In this document: one piece after another, positions 23,491 through 34,118 of the stretch
Position numbering within the stretch: position 1 is the first letter of the stretch
Layout: each line of letters begins with the position of its first letter
DNA from: Whitmania pigra
Taxonomy: Eukaryota > Annelida > Clitellata > Hirudinida > Haemopidae
Length of the DNA: 64,000 bases
Assembly (NCBI GenBank): GCA_021613335.1
Contig: JAJTWR010000368.1
Coordinates: 23,501 to 87,500, forward strand
Direction of reading: 5' to 3'
The notes under the pieces: model-generated
Database searches by the model: none
Seen by the model: only the letters and a program-made list of their open reading frames with translations
Told to the model about the DNA's origin: nothing
Made by a program: the position numbers and the translations under genes

Positions 23491-25065
23491 TTAAGGAAGC
23501 GCAAGCTTTCGCTGGAAAGCTGACCCAGAAATATCAATTAATTGAAAGAGAAAAAAATAAACAATAATAGAAAAAAATAGTGAAGAAATAAATAATGGAA
23601 AGAACATTAATAAACAATTTTTCAAATCTTCTGGGTAATCCTCCGAATCATCTGAGTTATCCAAATCATCAGAATCATTTGTGTCATCCGAGTCATCAGA
23701 ATCTTCTGAATCATCAGAATCTTCTGAGTCATCAGAATCTTCTGAGTCATCAGAATCTTCTGAGTCATCAGAATCTTCTGAGTCATCAGAATCTTCTGAG
23801 TCATCAGAATATTCGGAGTCATCAGAATCTTCTGAGTCCTCAGAATCTTCTGAGTCCTCAGCATTTTTTGAGTCACCCAAAAATTCTGAGTCGTCCAAAT
23901 ACTCTGCATCATATTCTGAGTGAGCTGTTTCATTTTCTGTGTCAACTATATCATCCTCTGATTGAGCTCTCTCCTTTTCTGAGTAAATTCTATCATTCTC
24001 TGAATGAGGTCTCTCATCTTCCAAGGGAACTACTTCATCCTCGGAGTAAACTATGTCAGCCACCGAGTAAATTAAATCATTTTCTGAGTGAACTCTCTCA
24101 TCTTCTATGTCATCTATACCATCATCTGATTGAGCTCTCTCATCTTCTGAGTAAACTCTCTCATTATCTGAGTGAGGTCTCTCATCTTCCAAGTGCACTA
24201 CTTCATCTTCGGAGTAAACTATGTCAGCCTCCGAGTAAATTAAATCATTTTCTGAGTGAGCTCTCTCATTTTCTGTGTCAACTATATCATCCTCTGATTG
24301 AGGTCTCTCATCTTCCAAGTGAACTACTTCATCTTCGGAGTAAATTATGTCGGCCTCCGAGTAAATTAAAGCATTTTCTGAGTCATCATCTGGGTAACTC
24401 CTTTCATCCTCAGAATAAACTACGTTATCTTCTGGGTCATTTGAATCCTCTGCTTCATCCAAAACATCTGAACCATCCAAATCAGAATTATTTGCATTAT
24501 CCAAATCATCTTCTGAGTAAACTATATCATCCTCTGAGTAAATTAAATCAATGTGTGAGTGAGCCCTCTCATCTTCTATGTCATCATATGAGTAATTTTC
24601 ATCCTCAGAGTAAACTATGTTATATTCTGATTCATTTGAATCCTCTGAATCATCCAAATTTTCTCCAAGGCATATTATAAAGTCAGTTACATTGTCCATT
24701 TTCTGTTCCATGCCTTCCATCTTCATTGACATTTGTTGAGAAATATCGTTCATTTTCTGTTCCAAGTCTTCTATTTTCATTGACAAGTATGCAGTGCTTG
24801 TGTTTATGGTGTTGCTAAACGCTTTCAGAACATTGACCAGGTCCTTCCTGACTGTTAATTCCTCTCTCCACGTGTCCATCATCATATTTTCAAGGTCTCT
24901 GAAGGAGTCTGTGAATTCATATTCTTCTGGGTTGTGAACATTTCTATAGAGCCATAGTTCAAGGCGCTCCTGTAGCTCAGTTTTATGACCTTTTGTACTG
25001 AGATTTCTTTCTTCTAGTTGTTGATTCAGCTCAAAATTTGTAAGTTGATTTAAGAGTTTTCTCAT
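23491..25065 (-). CDS. SAP domain, acidic-repeat, C-terminally anchored protein (SAP-2)
   Basis: A single-exon protein of about 524 aa using the Met conserved in all paralogs (MRKLLNQL). An in-frame ATG 17 codons upstream (25116) exists only here, because 10 bp of the leader is missing. SAP motif, RNVHNPEEYEF (Gly of RNGHNP changed to Val) and coiled coil are as in SAP-1. The acidic domain is differently built: fewer YSEDE/HSEN repeats, and near the C-terminus about a dozen tandem EDSDDS units from an 18-bp DNA repeat at about 23697-23855. The hydrophobic segment (LLMFFPLFISSLFFSIIVYF) is followed by about 20 extra residues after a lost stop, so the tail is no longer terminal. Strongest divergence lies in repeat number, as expected for slippage. 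Confidence 0.72.
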   Translation of the reverse strand: MRKLLNQLTNFELNQQLEERNLSTKGHKTELQERLELWLYRNVHNPEEYEFTDSFRDLENMMMDTWREELTVRKDLVNVLKAFSNTINTSTAYLSMKIEDLEQKMNDISQQMSMKMEGMEQKMDNVTDFIICLGENLDDSEDSNESEYNIVYSEDENYSYDDIEDERAHSHIDLIYSEDDIVYSEDDLDNANNSDLDGSDVLDEAEDSNDPEDNVVYSEDERSYPDDDSENALIYSEADIIYSEDEVVHLEDERPQSEDDIVDTENERAHSENDLIYSEADIVYSEDEVVHLEDERPHSDNERVYSEDERAQSDDGIDDIEDERVHSENDLIYSVADIVYSEDEVVPLEDERPHSENDRIYSEKERAQSEDDIVDTENETAHSEYDAEYLDDSEFLGDSKNAEDSEDSEDSEDSDDSEYSDDSEDSDDSEDSDDSEDSDDSEDSDDSEDSDDSEDSDDSDDTNDSDDLDNSDDSEDYPEDLKNCLLMFFPLFISSLFFSIIVYFFLFQLIDISGSAFQRKLALP

Positions 25066-25175
25066 GTTGATGTTTTTTATTCTTTGCTTGCTGCAGTAAC
25101 TCCAGCAGGTATTCAAACGATTGCAAATATAAAAATGTTATATAATTTGATTAAATTATTTTTTACTTTATTACA

Positions 25176-25380
25176 AAATTTATTTATAAAGTTATTACAA
25201 AATTTATTTATAAAGTTATTACAAAATTTATTTATAAAGTTATTACAAAATTTATTTATAAAGTTATTACAAAATTTATTTATAAAGTTATTACAAAATT
25301 TATTTATAAAGTTATTACAAAATTTATTTATAAAGTTATTACAAAATTTATTTATAAAGTTATTACAAAATTTATTTACT
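25176..25380. repeat. 24-bp tandem repeat upstream of SAP-2
   Basis: About 8-9 copies of a 24-bp unit, TTACAAAATTTATTTATAAA plus GTTA. Units 1 and 3 have a single TTACAAAATTTATTTAC at the same place (about 15236 and 33485). The array starts about 110 bp upstream of the SAP-2 start codon, so it may sit in or near the promoter. The LLQNLFIK-repeat frame across it is an artefact. Confidence 0.92.
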
Positions 25381-26809
25381 TCTCAGTTTTTTGTTTAATG
25401 CTACCATTAATTAATATTTTTAATAAAAATCATATTATTATAATAATAAACACAATAATTATATTAAAAGCCATACTATTTAAATAACATTAATCATTTA
25501 AACTGATGCCCAATTAATAAAGTATAATTGAAAAACTAAATGTCTACATACTTCTACACTGGCATATGCTCGAATGGTTTAATGATTGATTTCTTTGACA
25601 CTTACAGGATTGACATTTTGCTAATCATATACAATATGAAAAACTTTGGCATAACAGTTATTCAAACAAATACAAGAACATGACACTTTTCTTATGCAAT
25701 TCAAGATTGTAAAAGGCTGTCAAATCTGAAGCAACTTTCAATGTGTCACAAAAGTCTCTAGAAGCACTTTTTAATTTTATTTAGGAAATTCTTTCCAAGA
25801 TCAATATTATTATAGTTTTTTCACATCATTCTGGTTTATCATCTTGATTCAGCTGTTCAAAGTGGTTCGATAAATATTATTAGCAAATCCTCATTCAATA
25901 GTTCTGGTTCGTTTGGAACTGCCAGTTACTTACCTTGACATTACCATCATTCCAGGTGAGATTGCCCTACTCCTTGGCAGACCAAGGGCTGCCACTGTGT
26001 TGGCCAAAGGATTGTGTTTATCGACTATTGACGCAAGTCAACGTTGCCTTTTTAGTTCACATTCGGCATTTCGAACCAGTTGCAATTTGCAAATAAAAAT
26101 AACAATAACCAACATAATCACAAGTTACTTGTTAATATTCACAAGTTGTGACAAGTCAAAGGCATCCTAGTTATGCAATGGACTTTAATCAAATAAATAA
26201 TTAATTAATTAATAACTGCTAATCTTTGAATTAACCACTAAAGTATAGGAAATGGCTTTTGAAATGAAAGCTTCTCAAAAGAATTGAAAAATTTAAAACT
26301 GATTCTAATCTTCTTCTGCACTCGTAACCACTTAAAATGTTTAGATATTTAGCATTGTATTGGTGTCTGATAAAATCATTGATTGATAGCTTTGACAATT
26401 TGACAACCTTGTCATTTGTGTCTTATATTTCACATCTTATATTTTTCTAAAAAAAACTGTCTTTTTATTATGGGATGATAACCATAGTCTCATCAACTTC
26501 TGAATTATTTTATAGAAAGTGGTAAATAGTAAATACTCTCGTTGATTTTACTAATTTTTTTGGCTGAAAAAATGGCATTGACAATAGTATTAAATTAGGT
26601 GATATCAATATAAGTAGTAACAAAGTAAAATTAAATGATTTCTTGTGAAATAATTAAATAAACTGAAAATTTTGTGTCTCACACAAACTAATGTTTACAA
26701 TAAGTTTTTTTTTAATTTTAAAATAGCCACATATCAGATATCATTGTAATGTTTCGTATGGTTTGGACACACGAGATCCGAGCCTTGACATATAAATGAT
26801 CAGTTCTTC

Positions 26810-26992
26810 TCAAACATCAACTTCACAAAGTGCCGAAAATGGCTGACTGCAAGCATAATCATTATATCCATTATAAATGTTGAGGCAATATTCATTGGGA
26901 TAATAATTAGGTTGATATGGTGCCCATAGATAAAAGTTGATTGGTAATTATGGCTCCCTGCCATCCTTCATTTGATATGGTTTCCATACCCA
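26810..26992 (-). pseudogene. PAN-CTLD gene copy D: partial last exon
   Basis: Closely related to exon 3 of copy C (QPNYYPNEYCLN block, DYACSQPFSALCEVDV). An in-frame TAA replaces a TAC-type codon in the KDGREP-LPINF region. Homology ends at about 26992 inside the exon, and the 5' half and exons 1-2 are missing. It is a relic. Confidence 0.85.
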
Positions 26993-28380
26993 AATCTCTA
27001 TCTGAAACCAGTGCTGAAAAAACAATAACACAAAGTGAAAACTCTAACATCAAACATGATTATGATTAACAAATAGTTGAATAATTATGACAAAAATGAA
27101 TTAGTACCACACACCACAAGTTTCTTATAGTTGCCATCAATTAATTTCAGCTAAATTCAAGTTGACGACCCAAATTCGAGAGCCGTACAATGCAATGATT
27201 AACGTGACTGCTTTGCAACATGCTTCTGTAAGCATATAACAGAAGTTCTTTATGTTTCTGCATTAACGCTCATCCAGTTATAAGCTATTTAAAATTAAAA
27301 ATATATTCTAAAGCTTTTACAAAAAAAATACAACCAAAAGCTATTATTTAAATTTTTTATTTTTGTTGGTCGGGAATCAAATTCATGTAAATTTAATCTA
27401 GCATAACACGCATATGATTACAGCACGCAGATGGTGGTGCGCCGTATGTAAAATCGAACATAACGCGCGTGTGATATGGGTGAAAATACGGTAATTAAAA
27501 TATGGCGTTCTCCCCTTTTAAATAGTTCCCTGATATCTTCTTATGTTTAGAGTTTACAATTAGTTTATTAGACGTATGGCGATTGCAATAATGTTTAGGA
27601 GATTTTTTGGATTTATTAATATCGCCGAGTGGTGGAAAAAGCCTAACCTTTACCCAAAGTGGTGAATTATTGAAATAATTTTAAAAAATAATTTTCATGA
27701 TTGGCATAATGATTGTGGATGCTCTTTTGATAGGGTCAAGCATTCAAACATTGTTTGTTTCCAAGGAAAAGACCAGCTGATTTGTGGGATCTTCTCTTAA
27801 TGACCTGATATTGTATTATTTAGTAAAACTAATTTAGATTCTATTTCAATATTGAACCATTCTGTGATTAAACTTGAATTTTTCGAAAATGGCAATAATG
27901 GATAAATGAAATTAATCATTAGAATTTATAGAATTTTTGAAATCCTGAAGTTTTTACAACATTGAAAGAATTGATTGTTGTCTTGTCGTAGTAAGTCAGA
28001 TTGGAGCTGTTCATGTTCAGCTGGCGACCTCATATTCTGAGGAGTTTCCAAATTCATTTCCATTAATCGTTCATCATTTGACATGCTTATTGGGCTCTTA
28101 ATGTTTACATCCCGTAAATATTTACTGTGTTCGTGCTGGTTGTAAAAAGCTAATTCAGAAATATTTTAATAATAGTATTATTGTTGTTGTTATTTTTATT
28201 GTTATTATTATTTTTGTTGATGTTCGAAAATTCGCAGGAAAACTACGGGTTTCGGAATTGTTAGAACCTCTTGTGACGGCACGATAGCTCTCGATCTAGG
28301 ACTACCGTGGTGATGATTATAATTGTTGTAAAATTAGTCATCAGACTAATCTAATTATATAATTAGTAGTTACTTATTGT
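26993..28380. other. Intergenic sequence with degraded module pieces
   Basis: 26993-27480 matches nothing else here and has no gene. 27485 onward resumes module sequence: relatives of 9440-9560 and 10540-10950, including the damaged small-ORF copy at about 27950-28084 (minus) and an internally deleted dispersed repeat at 28098-28180. The ancestral hAT empty-site sequence GTGGTGATGATTAT lies at about 28310. Confidence 0.5.
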
Positions 28381-28387
28381 TTTAAAG

Positions 28388-29011
28388 CAGGGTTGTCCAA
28401 CCCGCGGCCCGCCATAAGTTTCTATTCGGCCCGCGAAGCTTCTCTGATTTTGTAAAAGTTTTTATATTTAAATAAAAACAAAATAGCTTTAAATTATTTT
28501 TTTAATATGTCTAGTTTTTTATTTGTTCTTTTTTGCTTGTATATGTCCATGTACAGATCCTTGTGCTAATAAATTAAGCGCGCTGTAAACATTAAAATGC
28601 AAACATTGTAATCTTTTTAATTTAAATCCATTCTGAATGAAGTGGGCTCATATGTGGGTTAATTCTTCCAAGTTCGCGGGCTTAGCAAGTGATCGACATT
28701 ATTCATATTCTGGAGTCTATGTGGTGAAATAAAAGCATTCATGACAAACAAAGGAAAGGATGTATGTTTCCTGGACGATGACCCATTAACTACTTGTTAA
28801 AAAAAAACAGCTCCAGATTGCACATTAAACTGATCATAAGCATAAACTTATAAGACTCTTCTAGCTTAAATGTAGCACAAAGTATAATATAATGTAAATA
28901 AAGCATATTTTGTGTTTTATTGTATTTTTGTTGTGGAATTGCTAATCCGGCCGGCCAATATTTTAAAAGTTGAATACTTGGTCCTCCGCTCAAAAAGATT
29001 GGACACACCTG
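28388..29011. mobile_element. Non-autonomous hAT element, 624 bp
   Basis: The ends CAGGGTTGTCCAACCCGCGG and, from the right, CAGGTGTGTCCAATC form imperfect terminal inverted repeats. The element is flanked by the 8-bp direct repeat TTTTAAAG (28380-28387 and 29012-29019), the hAT target-duplication length. The paralogous sequence at about 11646-11675 is an uninterrupted empty site (GTTTTCAAGCCACC). No transposase is seen inside. The GCGGCCCGC stretch at the left end is GC-rich and unlike its surroundings. Confidence 0.9.
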
Positions 29012-29019
29012 TTTTAAAG

Positions 29020-29894
29020 CCACCTTGCCTCAAAATGTTTTATATGGCCCAAAGCCATTCTCGATATTCACTTGACATTCAGCGAGAATCCAAACAACTT
29101 AGAAGCCCAAGTATCCATTTGCATCTAAGTACCTCAGTTCCTTAAACTCTTACCTTCGATTATTCAGTTTCGTTAACTGAATACTTGCTTAATAAACTTA
29201 CTCTAAAACTTACTAGTTCCCGGACCCCAGGTTATTTCAATATTCACAAATTGTGACAACTAATCTATAGTCCAAGTCATCCTAGTGATGCAATGGACTT
29301 TAATCAATTAATAAATTAATTAATAACTGCTAATATTTGAATTAAACACTGAAGTATCATTGAAATGAAAGAATCTCAAAAGAATTGAAAATTTTAAAAC
29401 TGATTCCAAACTTCTTTTGCATTGTAACCACTTAAAATGTTAAGACATTTAGCACTATAATGGTGGGTGCAATAATCATTGGTGGATTTGAAAACCTTAT
29501 CATTTGTATTTTACCTTTCACATCTTATATCTCTCCAAAGAAAACTGTGTCTTTTTATTGTGGAATGATAGCCATAGTCTCATCAACTTCTGAATTATTC
29601 TATACAAAGTAGTTAATAGAAAATCCACTCGTTGATTTTACTAATTTTTTATTTGGTTTGATAAAAGGACAATGGCAATAGTATTAAATTAGGTAATATC
29701 AATATCAGTAGTAACAAAGTAAAATTGAATAATTTTTTTTGAAATAATTAAACTGAAAATTTTGAGTCTCACACAAGCCAATGTTAACAATAGGTTTTTT
29801 ATTTAATTTTAAAATAGCCACATATCAGATATCATCGTAATGTTTCATATAGTTTGGACTCATGCGATCCTGACATATAAATGATCTGTTCTTC
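29020..29894. other. Module sequence 3' of lectin relic E
   Basis: Matches 6950-7846 over most of its length. No gene is seen. Confidence 0.6.
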
Positions 29895-30142
29895 TCAAAC
29901 ATCAACTTCACAAAGTGCCCAACATAAAAAAGTGCACTCATTCTCCTTATACTTGCTAGTAATGCTGATACAACGTTCTTTGGAATTTGCATTTTGGTAC
30001 GAATCTGCTACCCATATATAAGGTTGGATATTTAAGGTGGGCTCCCTACCATCCTTCATTTGATATGGTCTCCAAAAAACCATGGATTGGGTTTGATGTG
30101 CTTGCCAGATGTCCACATGTGTGTCAGAACTTGTATTTATAC
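29895..30142 (-). pseudogene. PAN-CTLD gene copy E: frameshifted last exon
   Basis: Exon 3 equivalent of 248 nt instead of 242. It keeps FWRPYQMKDGREPTL, NANSKERC and LCWALCEVDV. Extra bases in the A run (TCCAAAAAACC against TCCAAAACC in copy A) and near the acceptor disrupt the frame upstream of FWRPY. Exons 1-2 are absent: 30180-30750 is microsatellite and then the duplicated block begins. Confidence 0.85.
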
Positions 30143-30179
30143 CTGCTTAGATGCAAGATCACATATTACAATAATACTA

Positions 30180-30216
30180 TTTTATTATTAGTAAGGGTAT
30201 TATTATATTATTATGC

Positions 30217-30247
<31 letters not shown>

Positions 30248-30266
30248 TATTATTATTATATTATTA

Positions 30267-30306
<40 letters not shown>

Positions 30307-30432
30307 TTATTATTATTATTATTATTATTTATTATTATTATTATTATTATTATATTATTATTTATTATTTATTATTATTATTATTATTTATTATTATTAT
30401 TATTATTCTTATTATTATTCTTATTATTATTA

Positions 30433-30498
<66 letters not shown>

Positions 30499-30504
30499 TT
30501 ATTA

Positions 30505-30570
<66 letters not shown>

Positions 30571-30750
30571 GATTATTATTATTATTATTATTTATTATTA
30601 TTATTATTATTATATTATTATTATTATATTATTATTATTATTTTATTATTCTTATTATTATTATTATTATCTTATTATTATTATTATATTATTATTATTA
30701 TTTATTATTATTATTATTATTATTATTCTTATTATTATTATTATTATCAT
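30180..30750. repeat. Long (ATT)n microsatellite
   Basis: About 570 bp of ATT repeat with CTT and T-run interruptions. It is the left border of the duplicated block that matches 12511 onwards. Confidence 0.95.
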
Positions 30751-31567
30751 CAAAATGACATCTCTTGCATTTTTTAAAAGTGATCATTTAATTCACTGCA
30801 CCATTGCAGTCCAGTATCTACAATATCTATGCAGTCACCCCGCGCTTCATTCGCCTCTTTATGAGAGGCGTCTAACAAATGGTTCAGCGCTTCTGAACGT
30901 GGCGCTACATAAATCAGAGCGATCCCATTGCTTCAAATACACCGCCACCATCATCCTAGAGGCTGGATTGAAATATTGGTCTTGCCTAGCTAGCGCTATC
31001 AGCTATGATAACTCAGAACTGGAAATATAGTCCAAACCAAAAGGCAGCTGCCTGCAGATGTTGTTGGGTTGTTGTGGCGTTGTGCAAAACATATCTAGAG
31101 TAATTTATGACTCCAATATCCTCTTGCTAAGGAGAAATATCACCTTCCCAGACTTCTTGTTTCCTCTCTCTCTTTCTCTCTGTCTATCTCTCTGTGGAAC
31201 ATAAATGGGGTCATTGATATTATTATTTGATTTTTACCAATTTTAACTTTTTTCCAAGTCAGTTTGCCCAGACTTAAAATTTAAATTTGATTACATGATT
31301 TTGTGCTTCTGACGCTACGCACATGGCGCTTTATTAATTAATTATTATTATTATTATATAAATTTTCAAAAAGATCCATTTATTCATAGTTTGTCACTAT
31401 TATGTTTATCAATATGTATTATATCCAAATTGTAAATGATGACAATAATAATAATAGTTAGTGTTAATGTGCTATTCATTTCAACAGGCCTTCCAATACT
31501 GATACATTTAATATTGAATAATTTTGTTATATTTAATCTTAATTATATTTATTATGACCACCCTAAG

Positions 31568-34118
31568 GGATCGGCAAGTGTCTTTCGAGTGAGGGTCGAG
31601 AATGAAGAGCCAGTGGAAGTAGGGATACTCGGACCATCAGACTAGTTTGGTGAGTTCTTTGAGGACAATAATAGTAGTTAATATTGGTTTGGTTAACTTT
31701 TAAGGCACTAATAATAATAATAGTAAATAATAGTTATTACTTAATTTGTAAGTCATTAATAACAGTTAATAACTATTAAATTTTAAGATGGTGATAATTT
31801 TTTGAGCAAATTTATTATTCATCAAAATGAAAGTAACAAAGCAAAAAAAAAAACATGCGGATTAACAAAGAACTCACGGATCAGCATTAAGGAGCGCAAG
31901 CTTTCGCTGGCAAGATGACCCAGAAATATCAATTAATTGAAAGAACTATAATAAACAATTAATTGAAAAAACAATAAACAAGTAATTGAAAGAACAATAA
32001 TAAACCATTGTTCATCTTTTATGTCATCCTCCGAATCTTCTGAGTCATCAAAATCTTCTGAGTCGCCCAAATCCTCTGCAACATCTTCTGAGTGAACTGT
32101 ATAATCTTCTGAGTTAACTGCATAATCCTCTGAGAGAGCACTCTCATATTCTGTGTCAACTATACCATCCTCTGATTGAGCTCTATCATTCTCTGAATGA
32201 GGTTTCTCATCTTCCAAGGGTACTACTTCATCTTCGGAGTAAACTATGTCAGCCTCCGAGTTAATTAAATTATTTTCTGAGTGAGCTCTCTCATCTTCTG
32301 AGTGAGCTCTCTCATTCTCTGAGTGAGGTCTCTCGTCTTCCAAGTGCACTACTTCATCTTCGGAGTAAACTATGTCAGCCTCTGAGTAAATTAAATTATT
32401 TTCTGAATGAGCTCTCTCATCTTCTATGTCATCTACACCATCATCTGATTGAGCTCTCTCATCTTCTGAGTGAAGTCTCTCATTCTCTGAGTGAGGTCTC
32501 TCATCTTCTATGTCATCTATACCATCATCTGATTGAGCTCTCTTATCTTCTGAGTGAACTCTATCATTCTCTGAGTAAGGTCTCTCTTCTTCCAAGTGCA
32601 CTACTTCATCTTCGGAGTAAACTATGTCAGCCTCCGAGTAAATTAAATTATTTTCTGAATGAGCTCTCTCATCTTCTGTGTCATCATCTGAGTAACTCCT
32701 TTCATCCTCAGAGTAAACTATGTTATCTTCTGTGTCATTTGAATCCTCTGCTTCATCCAAAACATCTGAACCATCCAAATCAGAATTATTTGCATTATCC
32801 AAATCATCTTCTGAGTAAACTATATCATCCTCTGAGTAAATTAAATCATTGTCTGAGTGAGCCCTCTCATCTTCTATGTCATCATATGAGTAATTTTCAT
32901 CCTCAGAGTAAACTATGTTATATTCTGATTCATTTGAATCCTCTGAATCATCCAAATTTTCTCCAAGGCATATTATAAAGTCAGTTACATTGTCCATTTT
33001 CTGTTCCATGCCTTCCATCTTCATTGACATTTGTTGAGAAATATCTTTCTTCATTTTCTGTTCCAAGTCTTCTATTTTCATTGACAAGTATGCAGTGCTT
33101 GTGTTTATGGTGTTGCTAAACGCTTTCAGAACATTGACCAGGTCCTTCCTGACTGTTAATTCCTCTCTCCACGTGTCCATCATCATATTTTCAAGGTCTC
33201 TGAAGGAGTCTGTGAATTCATATTCTTCTGGGTTGTGACCATTTCTATAGAGCCATAGTTCAAGGCGTTCCTGTAGCTCAGTTTTATGACCTTTTGTACT
33301 GAGATTTCTTTCTTCTAGTTGTTGATTCAGCTCAAAATTTGTAAGTTGATTTAAGAGTTTTCTCATGTTGATGTGCCAATGCGTTTTTTATTCTTTGCTT
33401 GCTGCAGTAGTAACTCCAGCAGGTATTCAAAAGATTCAAAATATAAAAATGTTATATAATTTGATTAAATTATTTTTTATTTTTATTACAAAATTTATTT
33501 ACTTTTCAATTTTATGTTTAATGCTACCATTAATTAATATTTTAAATAATAATATACCCAATAATTATATTAAAAGCAATACTATTTAAATAACATTAAT
33601 CATTTAAACTGATTCTCAATTAATAAGTTATAATTGAAAAACTAAATGTCTACATACTTCTACACTGGCATATGCTCGAATGGTTTAATGATTGAATTCT
33701 TTGGCACTTACACGATTGACATTTTGCTAATCATATACAACATAAAAAACTTGGGCATAACAGTTAATCCAACAAATACATGAGCATGACACTTTTTTTG
33801 CGTCATTCAAGATGAAGCTGTCGAATCTCAAAGAACTTTTAATGTGTCACAAAAGTGTGTACAGGCACTTTCTAATTTTATTTAGGAAATTCTCACCAAG
33901 ATCAATATTATTATAGTATTTTGCACATCATTCAGGTTTCTCATCTTGATTCAGCTGTCCAAAGTTGTTCGATAAATATTATTAGCAAATCCTCATTCAT
34001 TCAATAGTTCTGGTTCGTTTGGAACCGACAGATACTTACCTTGCCATTACCATCATTCCAGGTTAGATTGCCGTACTCCTGGACAGACCAAGGGCTGCCA
34101 CTGTTGTGGCCAAGGGAT
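31568..34118 (+). pseudogene. PKA type I regulatory subunit, two-exon relic (unit 3)
   Basis: Exons 31568-31649 ([18 protein letters not shown] then TAG) and 34062 to about 34118 (TAG, then IAVLLDRPRAATVVAKG). Both nonsense codons and the missing upstream exon are shared with unit 1, so the damage predates the 12.5/30.75-kb duplication. SAP-3 is nested antisense in the intron. Confidence 0.85.
31933..33366 (-). CDS. SAP domain, acidic-repeat, C-terminally anchored protein (SAP-3)
   Basis: A single-exon 477-aa protein, nearly identical to SAP-1: one extra Lys in EQKMKKDISQQ and scattered changes, mostly in the acidic repeats (for example HLEEERPYSEN). SAP motif, coiled coil, Ser/Glu/Asp repeats and hydrophobic C-terminus (WFIIVLSITCLLFFQLIVYY) are all intact. 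An open 1.4-kb repeat-rich frame kept in both copies fits either selection or very recent duplication; the sequence alone does not decide. Confidence 0.75.
   Translation of the reverse strand: MRKLLNQLTNFELNQQLEERNLSTKGHKTELQERLELWLYRNGHNPEEYEFTDSFRDLENMMMDTWREELTVRKDLVNVLKAFSNTINTSTAYLSMKIEDLEQKMKKDISQQMSMKMEGMEQKMDNVTDFIICLGENLDDSEDSNESEYNIVYSEDENYSYDDIEDERAHSDNDLIYSEDDIVYSEDDLDNANNSDLDGSDVLDEAEDSNDTEDNIVYSEDERSYSDDDTEDERAHSENNLIYSEADIVYSEDEVVHLEEERPYSENDRVHSEDKRAQSDDGIDDIEDERPHSENERLHSEDERAQSDDGVDDIEDERAHSENNLIYSEADIVYSEDEVVHLEDERPHSENERAHSEDERAHSENNLINSEADIVYSEDEVVPLEDEKPHSENDRAQSEDGIVDTEYESALSEDYAVNSEDYTVHSEDVAEDLGDSEDFDDSEDSEDDIKDEQWFIIVLSITCLLFFQLIVYYSSFN

Larger units (their letters stand above)
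22794..26011 (+). pseudogene. PKA type I regulatory subunit, three open exons (unit 2)
   Basis: Exons 22794-22915 ([26 protein letters not shown]), 23158-23242 ([26 protein letters not shown]) and 25956 to about 26011 (GEIALLLGRPRAATVLAKG). Donors GTAAAT and GTGAGT and acceptors after AG agree in phase, and joined they are open. This matches the junction of the two cAMP-binding domains and the phosphate-binding signature of PKA-RI. Similarity stops abruptly after AKG, so the C-terminal helices of CNB-B are missing. No dimerisation/docking or earlier CNB-A exon is recognised upstream, where lectin copy C lies. I judge it a duplicated gene fragment; a functional RI gene should exist elsewhere. 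SAP-2 lies antisense in its second intron. Confidence 0.85.

Noticed and set aside
23595..24680. 361-codon plus-strand frame opposite SAP-2
   Set aside because: It mirrors the acidic repeat gene: the biased codons GAA/GAT/TCT read backwards rarely give stops. The minus frame has the SAP motif and matching paralogs, so it is the real one.
25181..25380. 24-bp array as a CRISPR-like repeat
   Set aside because: Units are directly adjacent with no spacers, in a eukaryotic context.
25084..25398. 104-codon frame with LLQNLFIK repeats
   Set aside because: Produced by the 24-bp tandem repeat (24 is divisible by 3); the single-copy units lack it.
28790..29145. 77-codon frames on both strands
   Set aside because: They lie in or across the edge of the non-autonomous hAT element and show no transposase motif.
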